Origin: Steromphala cineraria
Lineage: Eukaryota > Mollusca > Gastropoda > Trochida > Trochidae
Assembly (NCBI GenBank): GCA_916613615.1
Contig: OU744725.1
Location: forward strand, 14,826,584-14,890,583
Length of the DNA stretch: 64,000 nucleotides
Direction of reading: 5' to 3'
Shown here one piece after another: positions 11,689 through 24,446 of this stretch. A program made the position numbers and the translations under genes. Every line of letters begins with the position of its first letter. Positions within the stretch are counted from its first letter, which is position 1. The notes under the pieces are model-generated. The model did not search any database, had not been told where the DNA came from, and was given only the letters and a program-made list of their open reading frames with translations.

Positions 11689-12785
11689 ATCCCCCGCAAC
11701 AACGAAGTTGCGGGGGGTATTAAAATGGGTACCGTCCGTCCGTTACACTTTGTGTCCGGCTCATAACCATTTAACTAATCAACCATTTCAATTCAAATTC
11801 GTCATGGACATGAAGAAACATGTAATAATGTGTCATGAGAAATAATTTTCTGAAAATCTACATAAAATATTAGGATTTTGGAGAAAAAGTGGTAAATTTT
11901 GTAAGAAATCTGTTACAAGTCCCGTCCGGCTCACAACTTCTAAACTAATCATCACATATTGATAAAATTTGATATGAAGATACATAATCATCTGAAGGTG
12001 TGTCATGAAGAACAATTTTGAAAGTATTTTTATAAAATTTTGCCTTTTTTGGCAAAAAATGAGGACTCTGTTGGAAAACTGTTACAGGTCCTGTCCGGCT
12101 CCTAACGTCTAAACTAATCATCACATATTGATAAAATTTGATATGGAGATACATAATCATCTGAAGGTGTGTCATGAAGAACAATTTTGAAAATATTTTT
12201 ATGAAATTTTGCCCTTTTTGTCAAAAAATGAGGACTCCGTTGGAAAACTGTTACAAGTCCTGTCCGGCTCATAACTTCTAAACTAATCATCACATATTGA
12301 TCAAATTTGATATGGAGTATATATAGTCATATGAAGGTGTGTCATGAAGAACAATTCTGAAAATATTTTTATAAAATTTTGCCTTTTTTTGGCAAAAAAT
12401 GAGGACTCTGTTTGAAAACTGTTACAAGTCCTGTCTATTTCACAACTAAACTAATCATCACATTTTAATCATATTTGTCATGGAGATACAAAATCATATG
12501 TTGGTGTGTCATGAAGAACAGTTTTGAAAATATGTTTGTTTAAATATGATCAAATTGATCTTGGAGATCCAAATACATAATACATTAATTCATTCGTTTG
12601 ATTTAAATTTTGTCAGTTAACTCGAATTATGCCCAACAGTGAACATAAAGTTGGTATGATTTAGTTTTTTTATTAGAATAGTTTCTTTCATATCCTGGAA
12701 AAATTGTGTTATTTTGTGCGACAAAAATTAATCAGCAATATGATAAGGAAAACCTATACATATTGTGCAATTTGCGGGGGATATT
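11689..12785 (+). mobile_element. Family 2 hairpin-headed tandem-monomer element
   Basis: It opens with a perfect 10-bp hairpin, CCCCCGCAAC aacgaa GTTGCGGGGG (11691 on), followed by gtccgtccgttac. About four monomers of ~170 bp follow, marked by 'gttacaagtcctgtccggct' at about 11911, 12080, 12249 and 12420. It ends TTTGCGGGGGATAT, which restates a hairpin arm. Short ORFs that read through the monomers on the minus strand are repeat artefacts. Confidence 0.7.
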
Positions 12786-15685
12786 GCTCGACCATGTCAG
12801 CTGCTTGTTTTACATCATGATGGCAAGAAATATTTGATATCTATTAGAAGGAAGGGCTATACGTGTTCAAAAAGATGTTTTCATTCAATACAAAATAACA
12901 TGAGAATGAAGCTAATCAGTACATCCCAACTTTGAAAAATTTGGTCCAACTTGAACTCAGCCTCTTAAAGTTTCTATAAAGAAGTTAAGATTTAATTTCT
13001 TGAAGATGTGTGGACAAGATGAAGGATAAATCTTGACAATTGTCAGACCAACTGGAACCATTTGCTGATAGATCAGACAACATCTTGACAGGCAACAGAG
13101 TTTCAAACTTTCCGAGTTTCCAGATAAATATCCGAGCATGAATGAGTCAAATTGGATCCAGGTCTCCATCAATCACATGAGACAGTCAACAGAGAGACAT
13201 CTCTCTATACATGCTCCACAGTCTCTCTCCTAGATAGATTTGCTCAGGTCAAGATGCACAGGTCTTCTCTAGCTTTCTAAGTATTTCTTTCGGGGATTTT
13301 GATGGGGGGAAGGGGAGACATTGGGTGCTGGCCATGGAATAGATATTGTCCCCATAGAAAAGGCTTCCAACTATAGACAATTTCATGTTTTATTTATTTG
13401 TTTAACACCTCTTTTTACATGTTCATTTATCCACCTCTGTGCATACACGTCTATAGGGTTCTGTCAAAGCAGAAAGATTATTTTCATGATAAAATAAGTC
13501 TTGTCGATTCCACAATGGTGCCATAACTTTTCTTCCTTCCAAAAAGTATCAGCAACTTTGTTTCACAGATCACTCGGTGATGGAAGGTTTTGATATATCA
13601 AACAGGTCAATTTACCTTGTGTCAAGATTTCTGTTTTTGTAAATGTTTTTATATATATGATAAATTTGATTTTTTTTTGTCTTTTGTTCAGAAAACCTTT
13701 TTGTCTACTTATGAAATTCATCATTGGTTGCAAAAACCCTTTTCTTCTACCCACATGTTTAGTTCCTCCTATGTTTTAAATTCTCATTATCAATAATCGT
13801 TTATTTGAATTTTTGCCCACAATTTTTTTTAACTGAAAGTATAAAAATATTTCTTTAACAGAAAAATGTTATCACATTTTAAGATCTCAAGAGGACTCTG
13901 AAATATTTAGCATTTCCCACAATCCTCTTTAAAGTTGAATGTGAGAATGCACTGTATAAATGACATGAGGACTATTTATTGCATTGAAATTTGTTCGTTT
14001 ATCAACTTTATCCATCATTGTTTGTTACTTTCAGTATGACCCTTCCAAGTTCCACAAAAGTCCACAAGTATAATGTCAAAGGCTCCCATTTCTGCTTTGC
14101 ATTAGTTTTCTTTTTGAGCTTTCAGACCATTTGGCTCTCAAAGACACTGAACGATTTGGTTAGTGATAAACTGAAATGGAACCTAGCTTGTGAATCCCAT
14201 CCCTTGGATATAGATACAGATTGGCTATTAGTCTAGCTCTGACTTCTGGAGTCAAGTTCCAAGTTTATAATGAAATTCTTGTGTATTGATTTCTCTCATG
14301 CGATAAGTGTAGGATAGATGTACCTGTCTAACAGAGGTTGGATTTTGATTATATCGTCAACAAATTGATATTCACGGTCTTCCAAATAATTTTTTTACAC
14401 AAATTCATTTTTGATGAGAACATTGACCATTTTATTGTAGATTTCACTTTTTGGTTGTCTGTCTGGCAAAAAAGAAATATAATCTGTCACAAAAATTTAA
14501 ATACTGTGGAAATAAATTGAAGACTTGTCTGTACTGTGACTGCTAGTAGGCCTAAATGGAATGAGAAACATTAGAATGTTCAATGATATAGAAGCTGTCA
14601 TCTCATTTAGTCAGTCTGTGATTGAGGTCTGGCTCTCAGCTTTCACTAGATTGAATCTGCCGGCAAAGTTATATAACAAGGGCTTAGACCCGGCAATCAT
14701 TCAAGGTAGGCATATATTCAAGGAGGGCGATTATTAATGTCAAAGAGGGCTTAGACTCAGCAATCATTCAAGGTAGGATATTCGGTACACCATAATGATT
14801 CACTTGGCATATTTGGAAAAATATAAAAATACGAAGTGTTAATCAAAATTGGTAAATTGGGCATCAGTTCACCAATGAACTTGAGTTAATTTCTAGAGCC
14901 TTGAAAGGAGGAGAAGCGTAGCAAAAGAGTACAGAGTATAATCTGCTCAGAAGTCTGTTATGGTGAACATACAACACAATGCAATAGGTGTAGTAGTCAT
15001 CTTCTGCCTTTTGCAAAAATATACCTTAATGAAGGCAAATTGCTAGCTTAAGGTTTATTAGTTTGAGATATCATGTTCTCAGGTACAATTAGGTTTATCC
15101 CCTTAGGTGCTAGAGAATAGACACTTCAAAAATGATATGCCACCATATTCCAATATTGTATAAATTAACATTTTCAGGTTTAATGGAAGAAAATTGGTTT
15201 GCTTGTTTGTTTCATTTAATCTTAGGATATCTTTAATGTATGTTGAAGTAAAAATGTAATTGATATCTGATATTGAGGCTTCATGAGATCTTGCTTCCAT
15301 TTTGGTCCAATAAGTTGCAGTATGAGATCTAGATGGATGCTGTCTGGTCGGTAGAAAGAGCTATTAACGTTGATTGATTCACAGTCGCTGGCAGATGTCG
15401 TATTTTTCTGATGATCCAGGGTCACTCCAATTAGACTTAGTTAGAGAAACCGATACGGTGGATCGATCTTCAACTTGATTAATTACCAAGTGGACTCCAT
15501 GGTTTGAATATAGATCTACAAGTAGTTGGAATAAAGATACGAAATTGATTGGAATTCTGGTGAAAATAGTTTGTAGAAGCTTATATTTATAATGGACAAA
15601 ACAATAATTTTAATTAAGTTTTGGTAGAAAAGTTGTAAATGTTGTATGTTGTTAAACTTTTATGTCAGAACAGGACCTCCGCTGT
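12786..15685. other. Intronic stretch, little recognisable
   Basis: No gene, RNA or complete element can be supported. A ~65-bp segment ('agggcttagac..ggcaatcattcaaggtagg') is duplicated in tandem near 14680-14775. The rest is unremarkable AT-rich intron. Confidence 0.5.
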
Positions 15686-15693
15686 ATTATCTG

Positions 15694-16178
15694 TAGGGGT
15701 GAAACTATAGATCAAACTATTGACTTAGCGCAACAGATGCTGTGCCGATAGTACTTTATCAATAGGCATTTTTATAACGATCAATAGTATCATTAGCACA
15801 TCTAACTATCGATAGTATCAACATTCTAGTCATTCAGCAGCAAAATTCAATTTTAAAAGTAAAATTCAACAGAAACATGTCTGTTTACTTTTGGAAAATA
15901 TTGGAACACATTAAGCAGACCGGTGAGAGCTAGAAGTAGCAACAGGAAGATGCAACCAAGAACCTTCTTGTTGCTCATTTTATATTACGACTTCCACAAA
16001 TGCGGCCGAGTTTGAAATCATCACAAACAAAGCAGCAAACTCTGCTTTTCCTTTATTGATGAACTATCACAATAGCTATTGCAATAGTAGCCTGAAATAG
16101 ACTATTTCTATTGCAATTATTACTCACAATAGACTACCGATATCGCGATAGTCCCTTTGAGTTCAATAGTCACCCCTA
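15694..16178. mobile_element. hAT-like MITE, 485 bp
   Basis: Termini are TAGGGGTGAAACTAT at the left and ATAGTCACCCCTA at the right. A perfect 8-bp target duplication ATTATCTG lies on each side (15686-15693 and 16179-16186). TAGGGGTG ends plus an 8-bp duplication are typical of hAT elements. The interior is rich in 'atagt/actat' motifs and has no ORF. Confidence 0.88.
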
Positions 16179-16499
16179 ATTATCTGTAAAGCTTATTGAA
16201 AAAAGGTTAAACCATAAGTTGAATACGATTTTGTTAAACAAGTATTTGAAACGGAATATATTTCTTTTTTCATTAAATGACTTTTGAGTGATATTTGTTG
16301 AATTGTTAAAAGTTTTTAAAAAGAAAGAGTTAAGTATTGCATGGACATTAATTTAATTGATTAAAATGAAGAGGTCATGCCTATATGTAGTATAAAAGGC
16401 ATGGACAGGATTTTATCAAATTTCCACTGTTTCTTCAATTGAGAAAATAAAGTTTCCAATTCATCAGTTATTTTAGCTACAAAAACAAGGTGACAGCAG

Positions 16500-16990
16500 T
16501 CACAAATTCTAGTCTGATCAAATATTTTCCCAAAGGTATATGAGATATGCAAACAATAGACTAAGTCTGTACAAATATCAACAAAATTGTACAATGTTTG
16601 ACATGTGCTGTCGGTCACATCCCAATATATCCGCCAATGATTAGCTTTAACTCTGATCAAATATTTTCCCAAAAATATATGAGATATTAAAAAAATGGGT
16701 TATGTCTCCACAAATATCAAGTTGCAATAAAATTATACGATGTTTGACATCTTTTGTATAAGAAGTCAGGTCGCAAAATTTATCAAATATCTCCCCAATA
16801 TCTATAAATCTGATCAAATATTTACTCAAAAATATATGAAATATTAAAACAATGTCTTAAGTCTAAAGTTGCAACAAATATATGCAATGTATGACATCTG
16901 CTGTATAAGAAGTCAGGTCATATGATTTCCCCCATATATCTTCCCAGTATCTATAAGATATATCCTCCAGTTCTCCCAACAGAGTAATGT
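16500..16990. repeat. ~150-bp degenerate tandem repeat, about three units
   Basis: The marker 'tctgatcaaatatttt.cccaaa' recurs near 16515, 16655 and 16810. Each time it is followed by 'tatatgagatat', 'tgtttgacat' and 'gtataagaagtcaggtc' segments. Antisense ORFs over it are periodic artefacts. Confidence 0.65.
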
Positions 16991-17103
16991 GATATATCAA
17001 GGTTTATCTCACATCAGGCATCTTCCACGACCAATGTAACTGGTGCAAGTCGCCAGTCTGCTGTATTAGCTTCAATAGGACCTCGGGGAGGAGCACTGTC
17101 AGG

Positions 17104-20100
17104 ACCAATCTCTGTATCATTATAACTTCAACTAAAGCTCAAACTAGTTCACTTTGTATCTTTATAACTGGTTGAAACTCTCTCAAACTAGTTCTCTTTG
17201 TATCATTATAACTTCAACTGGAGCTCAAACTAGTTCTCTCTGTATCTTTATAACTTCAACTGGAGCTCAAACTAGTTCTCTTTGTATCATTATAACTTCT
17301 GGTAACTGGAGCTCAAACAGCTAATCTTTGTATCATTATAACTTCTGGAAACTGGAGCTCAAACTAGTTCACTTTGTATCATTATAACTTCAACTAAAGC
17401 TCAAACTAGTTCTCTCTGCATCATTATAACTTCAACTGGAGCTCAAACTAGTTCTCTTTGTATCATCATAACTTCTGGTAACTGGAGCTCAAACAGCTAA
17501 TCTTTGTATCATTATAACTTCTGGAAACTGGAGCTCAAACAGCTAATCTTTGTATCATTATAACTGCTGGAAACTGGAGCTCAAATTAATTCACTTTGTA
17601 TCTTTATAACTTCTGGAAACTGGAGCTCAAACAAGTTCACTTTGTATCATCATAACTTCTGGAAACTTGAGCTCAAACTCTGTATCATCATAACTTCTGG
17701 AAACTTGAGCTCAAACAGCTAATGTTTGTATCATTATAACTTCTGGAAACTCTCTCAAACTAGTTCACTTTGTATCATAACTTCTGGAAACTTGAGCTCA
17801 AACTCTGAATCATCATCACTTCTGGAAACTTGAGCTCAAACAGCTAATCTTTGTATCATTATAACTTCTGGAAACTGGAGCTCAAACTAGTTCTCTTTGT
17901 ATCATCATAACTTCTGGAAACTGGAGCTCAAACTAGTTCACTTTGTATCATTAAACTTCTTGAAACTGGAGCTCAAACTAGTTCGTTTTGTAACATTATA
18001 ACTACTGGAAACTGGAGCTCAAACTAGTTCACTTTGATTCATCATAACTTCTGGAAACTGGAGCTCAAACTAGTTCTCTTTGTATCCATAACTTCTGGAA
18101 ACTGGAGCTCAAACTAGTTCTCTTTGATTCATCATAACTTCTGGAAACTCTCTCAAACTAGTTCTCTTTGATTCATCATAACTTCTGAAAACTCTCTCAA
18201 ACTGGTTCTCTTTGTATCATTATAACTTCTGGAAACTGGAGCTCAAACAGCTATTCTTTGTATCATTATAACTTCTGGAAACTGGAGCTCAAACAGCTAA
18301 TCTCTGTATCATTATAACTTCTGGAAACTGGAGCTCAAACTAGTTCTCTTTGTATCATCATAACTTCTGGTAACTGGAGCTCAAACAGCTAATCTTTGTA
18401 TCATTATAACTTCTGGAAACTGGAGCTCAAACTAGTTCTCTTTGTATCATCATAACTTCTGGTAACTGGAGCTCAAACAGCTAATCTTTGTATCATTATA
18501 ACTTCTGAAACTTGAGTTCAAACTCTGTATCATCATAACTTTTGAAAACTTGAGCTCAAACAGCTAATGTTTGTATCATTATAACTTCTGGAAACTAGAG
18601 CTCAAACTAGTTCTCTTTGTATCATTATAACTTCTGGAAACTGGAGCTCAAACTAGTTCTCTTTGTATCATCATAACTTCTGGAAACTGGAGCTCAAACT
18701 AGTTCACTTTGTATCATTAAACTTCTTGAAACTGGAGCTCAAACTAGTTCGTTTTGTAACATTATAACTTCTGGAAACTGGAGCTCAAACTAGTTCGCTT
18801 TGTATCATCATAACTACTGGAAACTGGAGCTCAAACTAGTTCACTTTGATTCATCATAACTTCTGGAAACTGGAGCTCAAACTAGTTCTCTTTGTATCCA
18901 TAACTTCTGGAAACTGGAGCTCAAACTAGTTCTCTTTGTATCATTATAACTTCTGGAAACTGGAGCTGAAACTAGTTCTCTTTGTATCATTATAACTTCT
19001 GGAAACTGGAGCTCAAACTAGTTTACTTTGTATCATTATAACTTCTGGAAACTGGAGCTCAAACTAGTTTACTTTGTATCATTATAACTTCTGGAAACTG
19101 GAGCTCAAACTAGTTCTCTTTGTATCATCATAACTTCTGGAAACTGGAGCTCAAACTAGTTCACTTTGTATCATTAAACTTCTTGAAACTGGAGCTCAAA
19201 CTAGTTCTCTTTGTATCATCATAACTTCTGGAAACTGGAGCTCAAACTAGTTCTCTTTGTAACATTATAACTTCTGGAAACTTGAGCTCAAACTAGTTCA
19301 CTTTGATTCATCATAACTTCTGGAAACTGGAGCTCAAACTAGTTCTCTTTGTATCCATAACTTCTGGAAACTGGAGCTCAAACTAGTTCTCTTTGTATCA
19401 TTATAACTTCTAGAAACTGGAGCTGAAACTAGTTCTCTTTGTATCATTATAACTTCTGGAAACTGGAGCTGAAACTAGTTCGTTTTGTAACATTATAACT
19501 TCTGGAAACTTGAGCTCAAACTAGTTCTCTTTGTATCATCATAACTTCTGGTAACTGGAGCTCAAACTAGTTCACTTTGATTCATCATAACTTCTGGAAA
19601 CTGGAGCTCAAACTAGTTCTCTTTGTATCCATAACTTCTGGAAACTGGAGCTCAAACTAGTTCTCTTTGTATCCATAACTTCTGGAAACTGGAGCTCAAA
19701 CTAGTTCTCTCTGTATCATTATAACTTCTGGAAACTTGAGCTCAAACTCTATATCATCATAACTTCTGGAAACTGGAGCTCAAACAGTTAATGTTTGTAT
19801 CATTATAACTTCATGTAACTGGAGCTCAAACAGTTAATGTTTGTATCATTATAACTTCATGAAACTGGAGCTCAAACAGTTAATCTTTGTATCATTATAA
19901 CTTCTAGAAACTGGAGCTCAAACTAGTTTGCTTTGTATCTTTATAACTTCTGGAAACTGGAGCTCAAACTAGTTCGCTTTGTATTATTATAACTTCTGGA
20001 AACTGGAGCTCAAACTAGTTCGCTTTGTATCTTTATAACTTCTGATAACTGGAGCTCAAACAGCTAATCTTTGTATCATTATAACTTCTGAAAACTGGAG

Positions 20101-21120
20101 CTCAAACTAGTTCTCTTTGTATCATCATAACTTCTGGAAACTGGAGCTCAAACTAGTTCACTTTGTATCATTAAACTTCTTGAAACTGGAGCTCAAACTA
20201 GTTCGCTTTGATTCATCATAACTTCTGGAAACTGGAGCTCAAACTAGTTCTCTTTGTATCCATAACTTCTGGAAACTGGAGTTCAAACTAGTTCATTTTG
20301 TATCAATATAACTTCTGGAAACTGGAGCTGAAACTAGTTCTCTTTGTATCATTATAACTTCTGGAAACTGGAGATCAAACTAGTTCTCTTTGTATCATTA
20401 TAACTTCTGGAAACTGGAGCTCAAACTAGTTCTCTTTGTATCCATAACTTCTGGAAACTGGAGTTCAAACTAGTTCATTTTGTATCATTATAACTTCTGG
20501 AAACTGGAGCTGAAACTAGTTCTCTTTGTATCATTATAACTTCTGGAAACTGGAGCTCAAACTAGTTTACTTTGTATCATTATAACTTCTGGAAACTGGA
20601 GCTCAAACTAGTTCTCTTTGTATCATCATAACTTCTGGAAACTGGAGCTCAAACTAGTTTACTTTGTATCATTATAACTTCTGGAAACTGGAGCTCAAAC
20701 TAGTTCGCTCTGTATCTTTATAACTTCTGGAAACTGGAGCTCAAACTAGTTCGCTTTGTATCATTATAACTTCTGGAAACTGGAGCTCAAACTAGTTCGC
20801 TTTGTATCTTTATAACTTCTGGAAACTGGAGCTCAAACTAGTTCGCTTTGTATCATTATTACTTCTGGAAACTGGAGCTCAAACTAGTTCTCTTTGTATC
20901 ATTATAACTTCTGGAAACTGGAGCTCAAACTAGTTGTCTTTATATCTTTATAACTGGTGGAAACTCTCTCAAACTTGTTCACTTTGTATCATTATAACTT
21001 CTGAAAACTGGAGCTCAAACAGCTATTCTTTGTATCATTACAACTTCTGGAAACTGGACCTCAAACAGCTATTCTTTGTATCATTATAACTTCTGGAAAC
21101 TAGAACCCAAACTTGTTATT
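17104..21120. repeat. 4-kb minisatellite, 46-bp unit
   Basis: About 85 units of a 46-bp repeat with core 'aactagttctctttgtatca' followed by 'taacttctggaaactggagctca'. The first ~500 bp and the last ~200 bp are more degenerate. Variant units such as 'cattaaacttcttgaaactgg' recur at about 17949, 18715, 19172 and 20169 with neighbouring variants kept in order, so blocks were duplicated. Units are contiguous with no unique spacers, so this is not a CRISPR. It lies in the 13.2-kb intron. Confidence 0.95.
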
Positions 21121-22894
21121 CTTTGGACCTTGGTGTAGTGTAAAACTCATTTGCTGCTCATAACAAGTTAAAAAGTTGCTCCATGACCAAAAATATGAAA
21201 ACAAATGTGGAGACCTTATCCATGTAATAAGAGTCTTAACCACAGATTTGCCCACTGATACTATGAATAATCCCTGCCTTTAGTGAGCACTAGGTCTCGT
21301 CAAGCGAAATCATTTCATTGGTCCTTTGGGGTTTGTTTCTGTCACAGCTAATCGTTTATTAGGAGACAGAAAATAGTTTTTATCAAATGAATATTACATT
21401 TTTGATACATGTTCTCCGTATGAGTTATTTTCAGGAGAAAAAGATATGTTTCTGAATAATTCATGATTTTGACAAAAGCGATTTTGAAAGCGTTATTTTA
21501 TTTGGTGGGTGTCAATTTTGGAAGTGTTATTTTATCTAGTGAGAAGTCATAAAATGGGAGTGTTTTATTGATGTTTTCCATTGAGAACACAGCTTCATTT
21601 TCTTTAAAATCTTTTGTCATATATGAAACTCCAAAAATTGAAAAGATATATCGCATTTATCCACTATCTTTTGTTGGTGACTTTTATATTTAAACTTAAT
21701 GAATCTGCTTGCAGGACAAGTTAGACACTTTTCATTTTGAACATGATTAATTTTAACATTTTGACGAATAACAGCTATGATAAAAATTAACTGTTAACAA
21801 CTAGCCTCCAATCCAACAGCCTTACAAAGAATACAAAGAGGTCTGTTTAATCATTAATATAAATGATCGATAGATCTAGTATATTTGAATTATATCCAAT
21901 CTAGTAAAATTTAAAGTATATTAGACGCCGTTGAAACTTTTTAGGATATAAATTTAAATTTTAACTTCATTTTTTCACATCTTTTTCAAAGTTTGTTAAA
22001 TGTTCTAAAAGAAAGATTGATATTTCTTGTATTAACTGTAGGTCAAACTCTTAGCTTGAATCAATGAAGGATTTCTCTGAATAAGTCATGAGTAAGGAAT
22101 GTTCAAATTGCTGTCGCCCTCGTCAAGCAGGGATAATTAGACGGGACAATATGACTGGCTGAATTAACTTGTTACTTAATTGCATTAATTAAGACATTGC
22201 TGGTTAATAACCCTTATTCATATATGTGATGTTGATACAAGAACATACTGAAATGACAATCTGAGTATAAGCAAAGATCTGATAATGATTAGTGTCAATG
22301 TTTTCATGGTTTTATTGTTTTGATGTCCATGATAACATATACTAACTGATATTTTAAAAGTTACGACATACAGAGCTGTCATGCCCAGTGAGTGTTGTCA
22401 TGGAAACAAATGGGTTTCTTTTTTTGTGTGTATAAGGTTCAAGCACTCTTTCGAGACATGCAAGGCTTTTTTGCTTGGTTATATGTTATGTGTGATATTA
22501 AATCAGGTTGATACTAGAGATTTAATCAATTATTCATTGATTGGGGAGACACTATGTTCTTTCATTGTGTATAAACTTGTGGCCTATTTTGTTCACCTTA
22601 TGTTGATGGTTTTGTCATTTGTAAGATTTAATGATTTTTTTTTTAGTGCTAATAAGTTTAAACCAAGTGTTACATTTTATGTAAGATTTTATGTAAGATG
22701 TACACATAAAATGTCATTCTTTGTTTGCTTATCAAGATTTCAACTTGGGATATGAAATTGCTATAGTCATTCCTTCTTCATAGTATTTCCTGGAGATAAA
22801 TTTCGAGGTCATTTGTTTTAAATTCATAATCATATGCTTTTGTAATACAACAACTTAAGCAATATGTTTTTAATTTTTGTCATTTTTCCTGCAG
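21121..22894 (+). other. Intronic stretch before linker exon C, nothing seen
   Basis: AT-rich intron with no supported element. It ends in a good polypyrimidine tract and cctgcag acceptor. An open frame at 22381-22755 has a low-complexity translation and I see no coding signal in it. Confidence 0.55.
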
Positions 22895-23082
22895 ATATTC
22901 GGCCCCAGGTGAAAGTGACAGGCGATGTGATGTCAGACGAAACAGGAAGTCATGGTGGGGACAGCGGACATATTTCTGGAAACTCTGCGGAAAATACGCC
23001 GGAACATCGTGGCTCGAGATCCCCCCGTCACAGCCATTTGTCCATCCCTTCTCTTGCTCTCACGTCCACATCCGCAGAAGAG
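22895..23082 (+). CDS. SYTL: Synaptotagmin-like protein, linker exon C
   Basis: A 188-nt exon with acceptor tttttcctgcag|atattc and donor gcagaagag|gtatgg. It enters in phase 1, matching the giant exon's donor so that the split codon reads Asp, and leaves in phase 0. The peptide starts DIRPQVKVTGDVMSDE and continues through a Gly/Ser/His-rich stretch to LTSTSAEE. It contains SP-type sites (SRSPRH). No domain is recognised. Because it also enters in phase 1, it could be joined directly to exon A (2546-3424) if the giant exon were skipped. Confidence 0.75.
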
Positions 23083-24006
23083 GTATGGCATTATGTGATT
23101 GGCTTGTGTATTGTAGATAGGATGGCAAATATGGAGAAAAGAAGATAGGGACAGTTGATTGTAAGGATATGGGTATTGTTTATTAAAATAAGATAGTTTG
23201 GGTGGAAATTTGAAATCTCTTAAATGCACCTCGGAAAATGATTTTATGTAACATTTGGTTTCATTATGATAATAAATTGGATCTATTTCCTTTTAATATT
23301 TCACACCATGCTTTGGTACTATTGTTTAAAGTTACGATTTTTGTCATAAACATTAAGACCTAAAGGATTAATGTTTAAGGAGTAATAGTAATTATTTTAG
23401 ATTTTTCTCCATATTTTCTCGACCCTCTGATCATCTTTATGCACAGAGTGAAAGTAATTTCAAGACAGTTAATGAAGATAGGCAAGAATGAAGAATATGG
23501 AACCAAAAAAGAGTAAATTAAATTTGTAACATCCTTTCAACTCTTTTGAATATGATTTCACTTATGTCTGTTGACATGTCAGTTACCAGTTGCTGGAGTT
23601 TTTAATTGAAGCAGGGTTTGAGGAATAAAATGTTTAGAAAAGTGAGAGATGAAAAGTGTCTAAAGATGATCAGAATTTGCAATCTTCACTGCAGCTTTGT
23701 ATGTTAAATTCTTCCACTTTCCCTTCGACACAAGCAATACATGTGATGTCCTTCCAATTTTGCAAATTTTCCCTGTGTATTGTCTTTGATGCACATTGTG
23801 TCATTTATAATGAACACACTATCATGTTGAATATATAGCATATATATAAATTGTTGCACAAAAGTGAAAATGTTTTGTCGTTAAATCAAAAGTGAATTAT
23901 GAATTGTAAGTGTTCTGTTGTAAAGTCACTCTGTTGTCCAATGTTTGTCGGTCAAAGGGAGGTAATAACACCAAGTTATCTCCCCTGATAAATATATATA
24001 TAGCAG
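23083..24006 (+). other. Intron between linker exons C and D
   Basis: Phase-0 intron. The only notable item is a short palindrome-like 'gggaggtaataacac..gttatctccc' near 23957. Similar 'gggagataact' words occur in other repeats of the window. Confidence 0.6.
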
Positions 24007-24108
24007 GCGTCTCAAGAGGAAGATGAAGATATTGATGAAATGGTGGCGACCCACAAGTCAGTTGGAAGTTTACGTGGTAGCTATGGAAACCTGACGTCTA
24101 GCCTTGCA
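24007..24108 (+). CDS. SYTL: Synaptotagmin-like protein, linker exon D
   Basis: A 102-nt exon (34 codons), phase 0 at both ends. The acceptor is tatatagcag|gcgtct and the donor is cttgca|gtaagt. It encodes ASQEEDEDIDEMVATH then KSVGSLRGSYGNLTSSLA. An acidic run followed by a Ser/Leu/Gly-rich segment just before C2A is typical of Slp proteins, where a 'GSL.S.YS' segment precedes the first C2 strand. The polypyrimidine tract is poor (alternating TA), so the acceptor is somewhat weak. Confidence 0.75.
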
Positions 24109-24425
24109 GTAAGTCCACAATCAATTAATATGTCATGAAAAATATTTATCAACCTAATCAGTTAATTGATATCAAATTTTTAATGAAATAAGTCTTGAAT
24201 TTTAGATATACGACTATTTGACATGAAACTGTTTCATCTACTTAGTTTGAGATCCTTTTATACATTTATTAAATCAAACAGACATTCTGAATTGGTTCAT
24301 TAGATATTGATTAATGTAATATTAATCATTTTCATGTCAGGTTTGTGTTAAAATTTATTACACTTACATTTTCTGAATTTGATATTAATCAAAGATACAT
24401 CATGAATTTGAACAATCACTTTCAG

Positions 24426-24446
24426 CTGGGGAGCAAGTTATCATCG
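24426..24446 (+). CDS. SYTL: Candidate 21-nt microexon (LGSKLSS) before C2A
   Basis: The sequence reads atcactttcag|ctggggagcaagttatcatcg|gtaaaa. It has an acceptor, 21 nt, then a donor, and keeps phase 0 on both sides. Its seven residues LGSKLSS would join SLA of exon D to DSRESLYSVYSD of the C2A exon and suit the Ser-rich context. It is inferred only from splice-site look and frame; a chance match is quite possible. Confidence 0.4.

Noticed and set aside
17104..21120. CRISPR-like appearance of regularly spaced repeats
   Set aside because: Units are contiguous 46-bp repeats without unique spacers, there are no cas genes, and the DNA is eukaryotic. It is a minisatellite.
22381..22755. 124-codon open frame as a gene
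   Set aside because: The translation is Phe/Val-rich and AT-driven, with no motif, signal or splice support.
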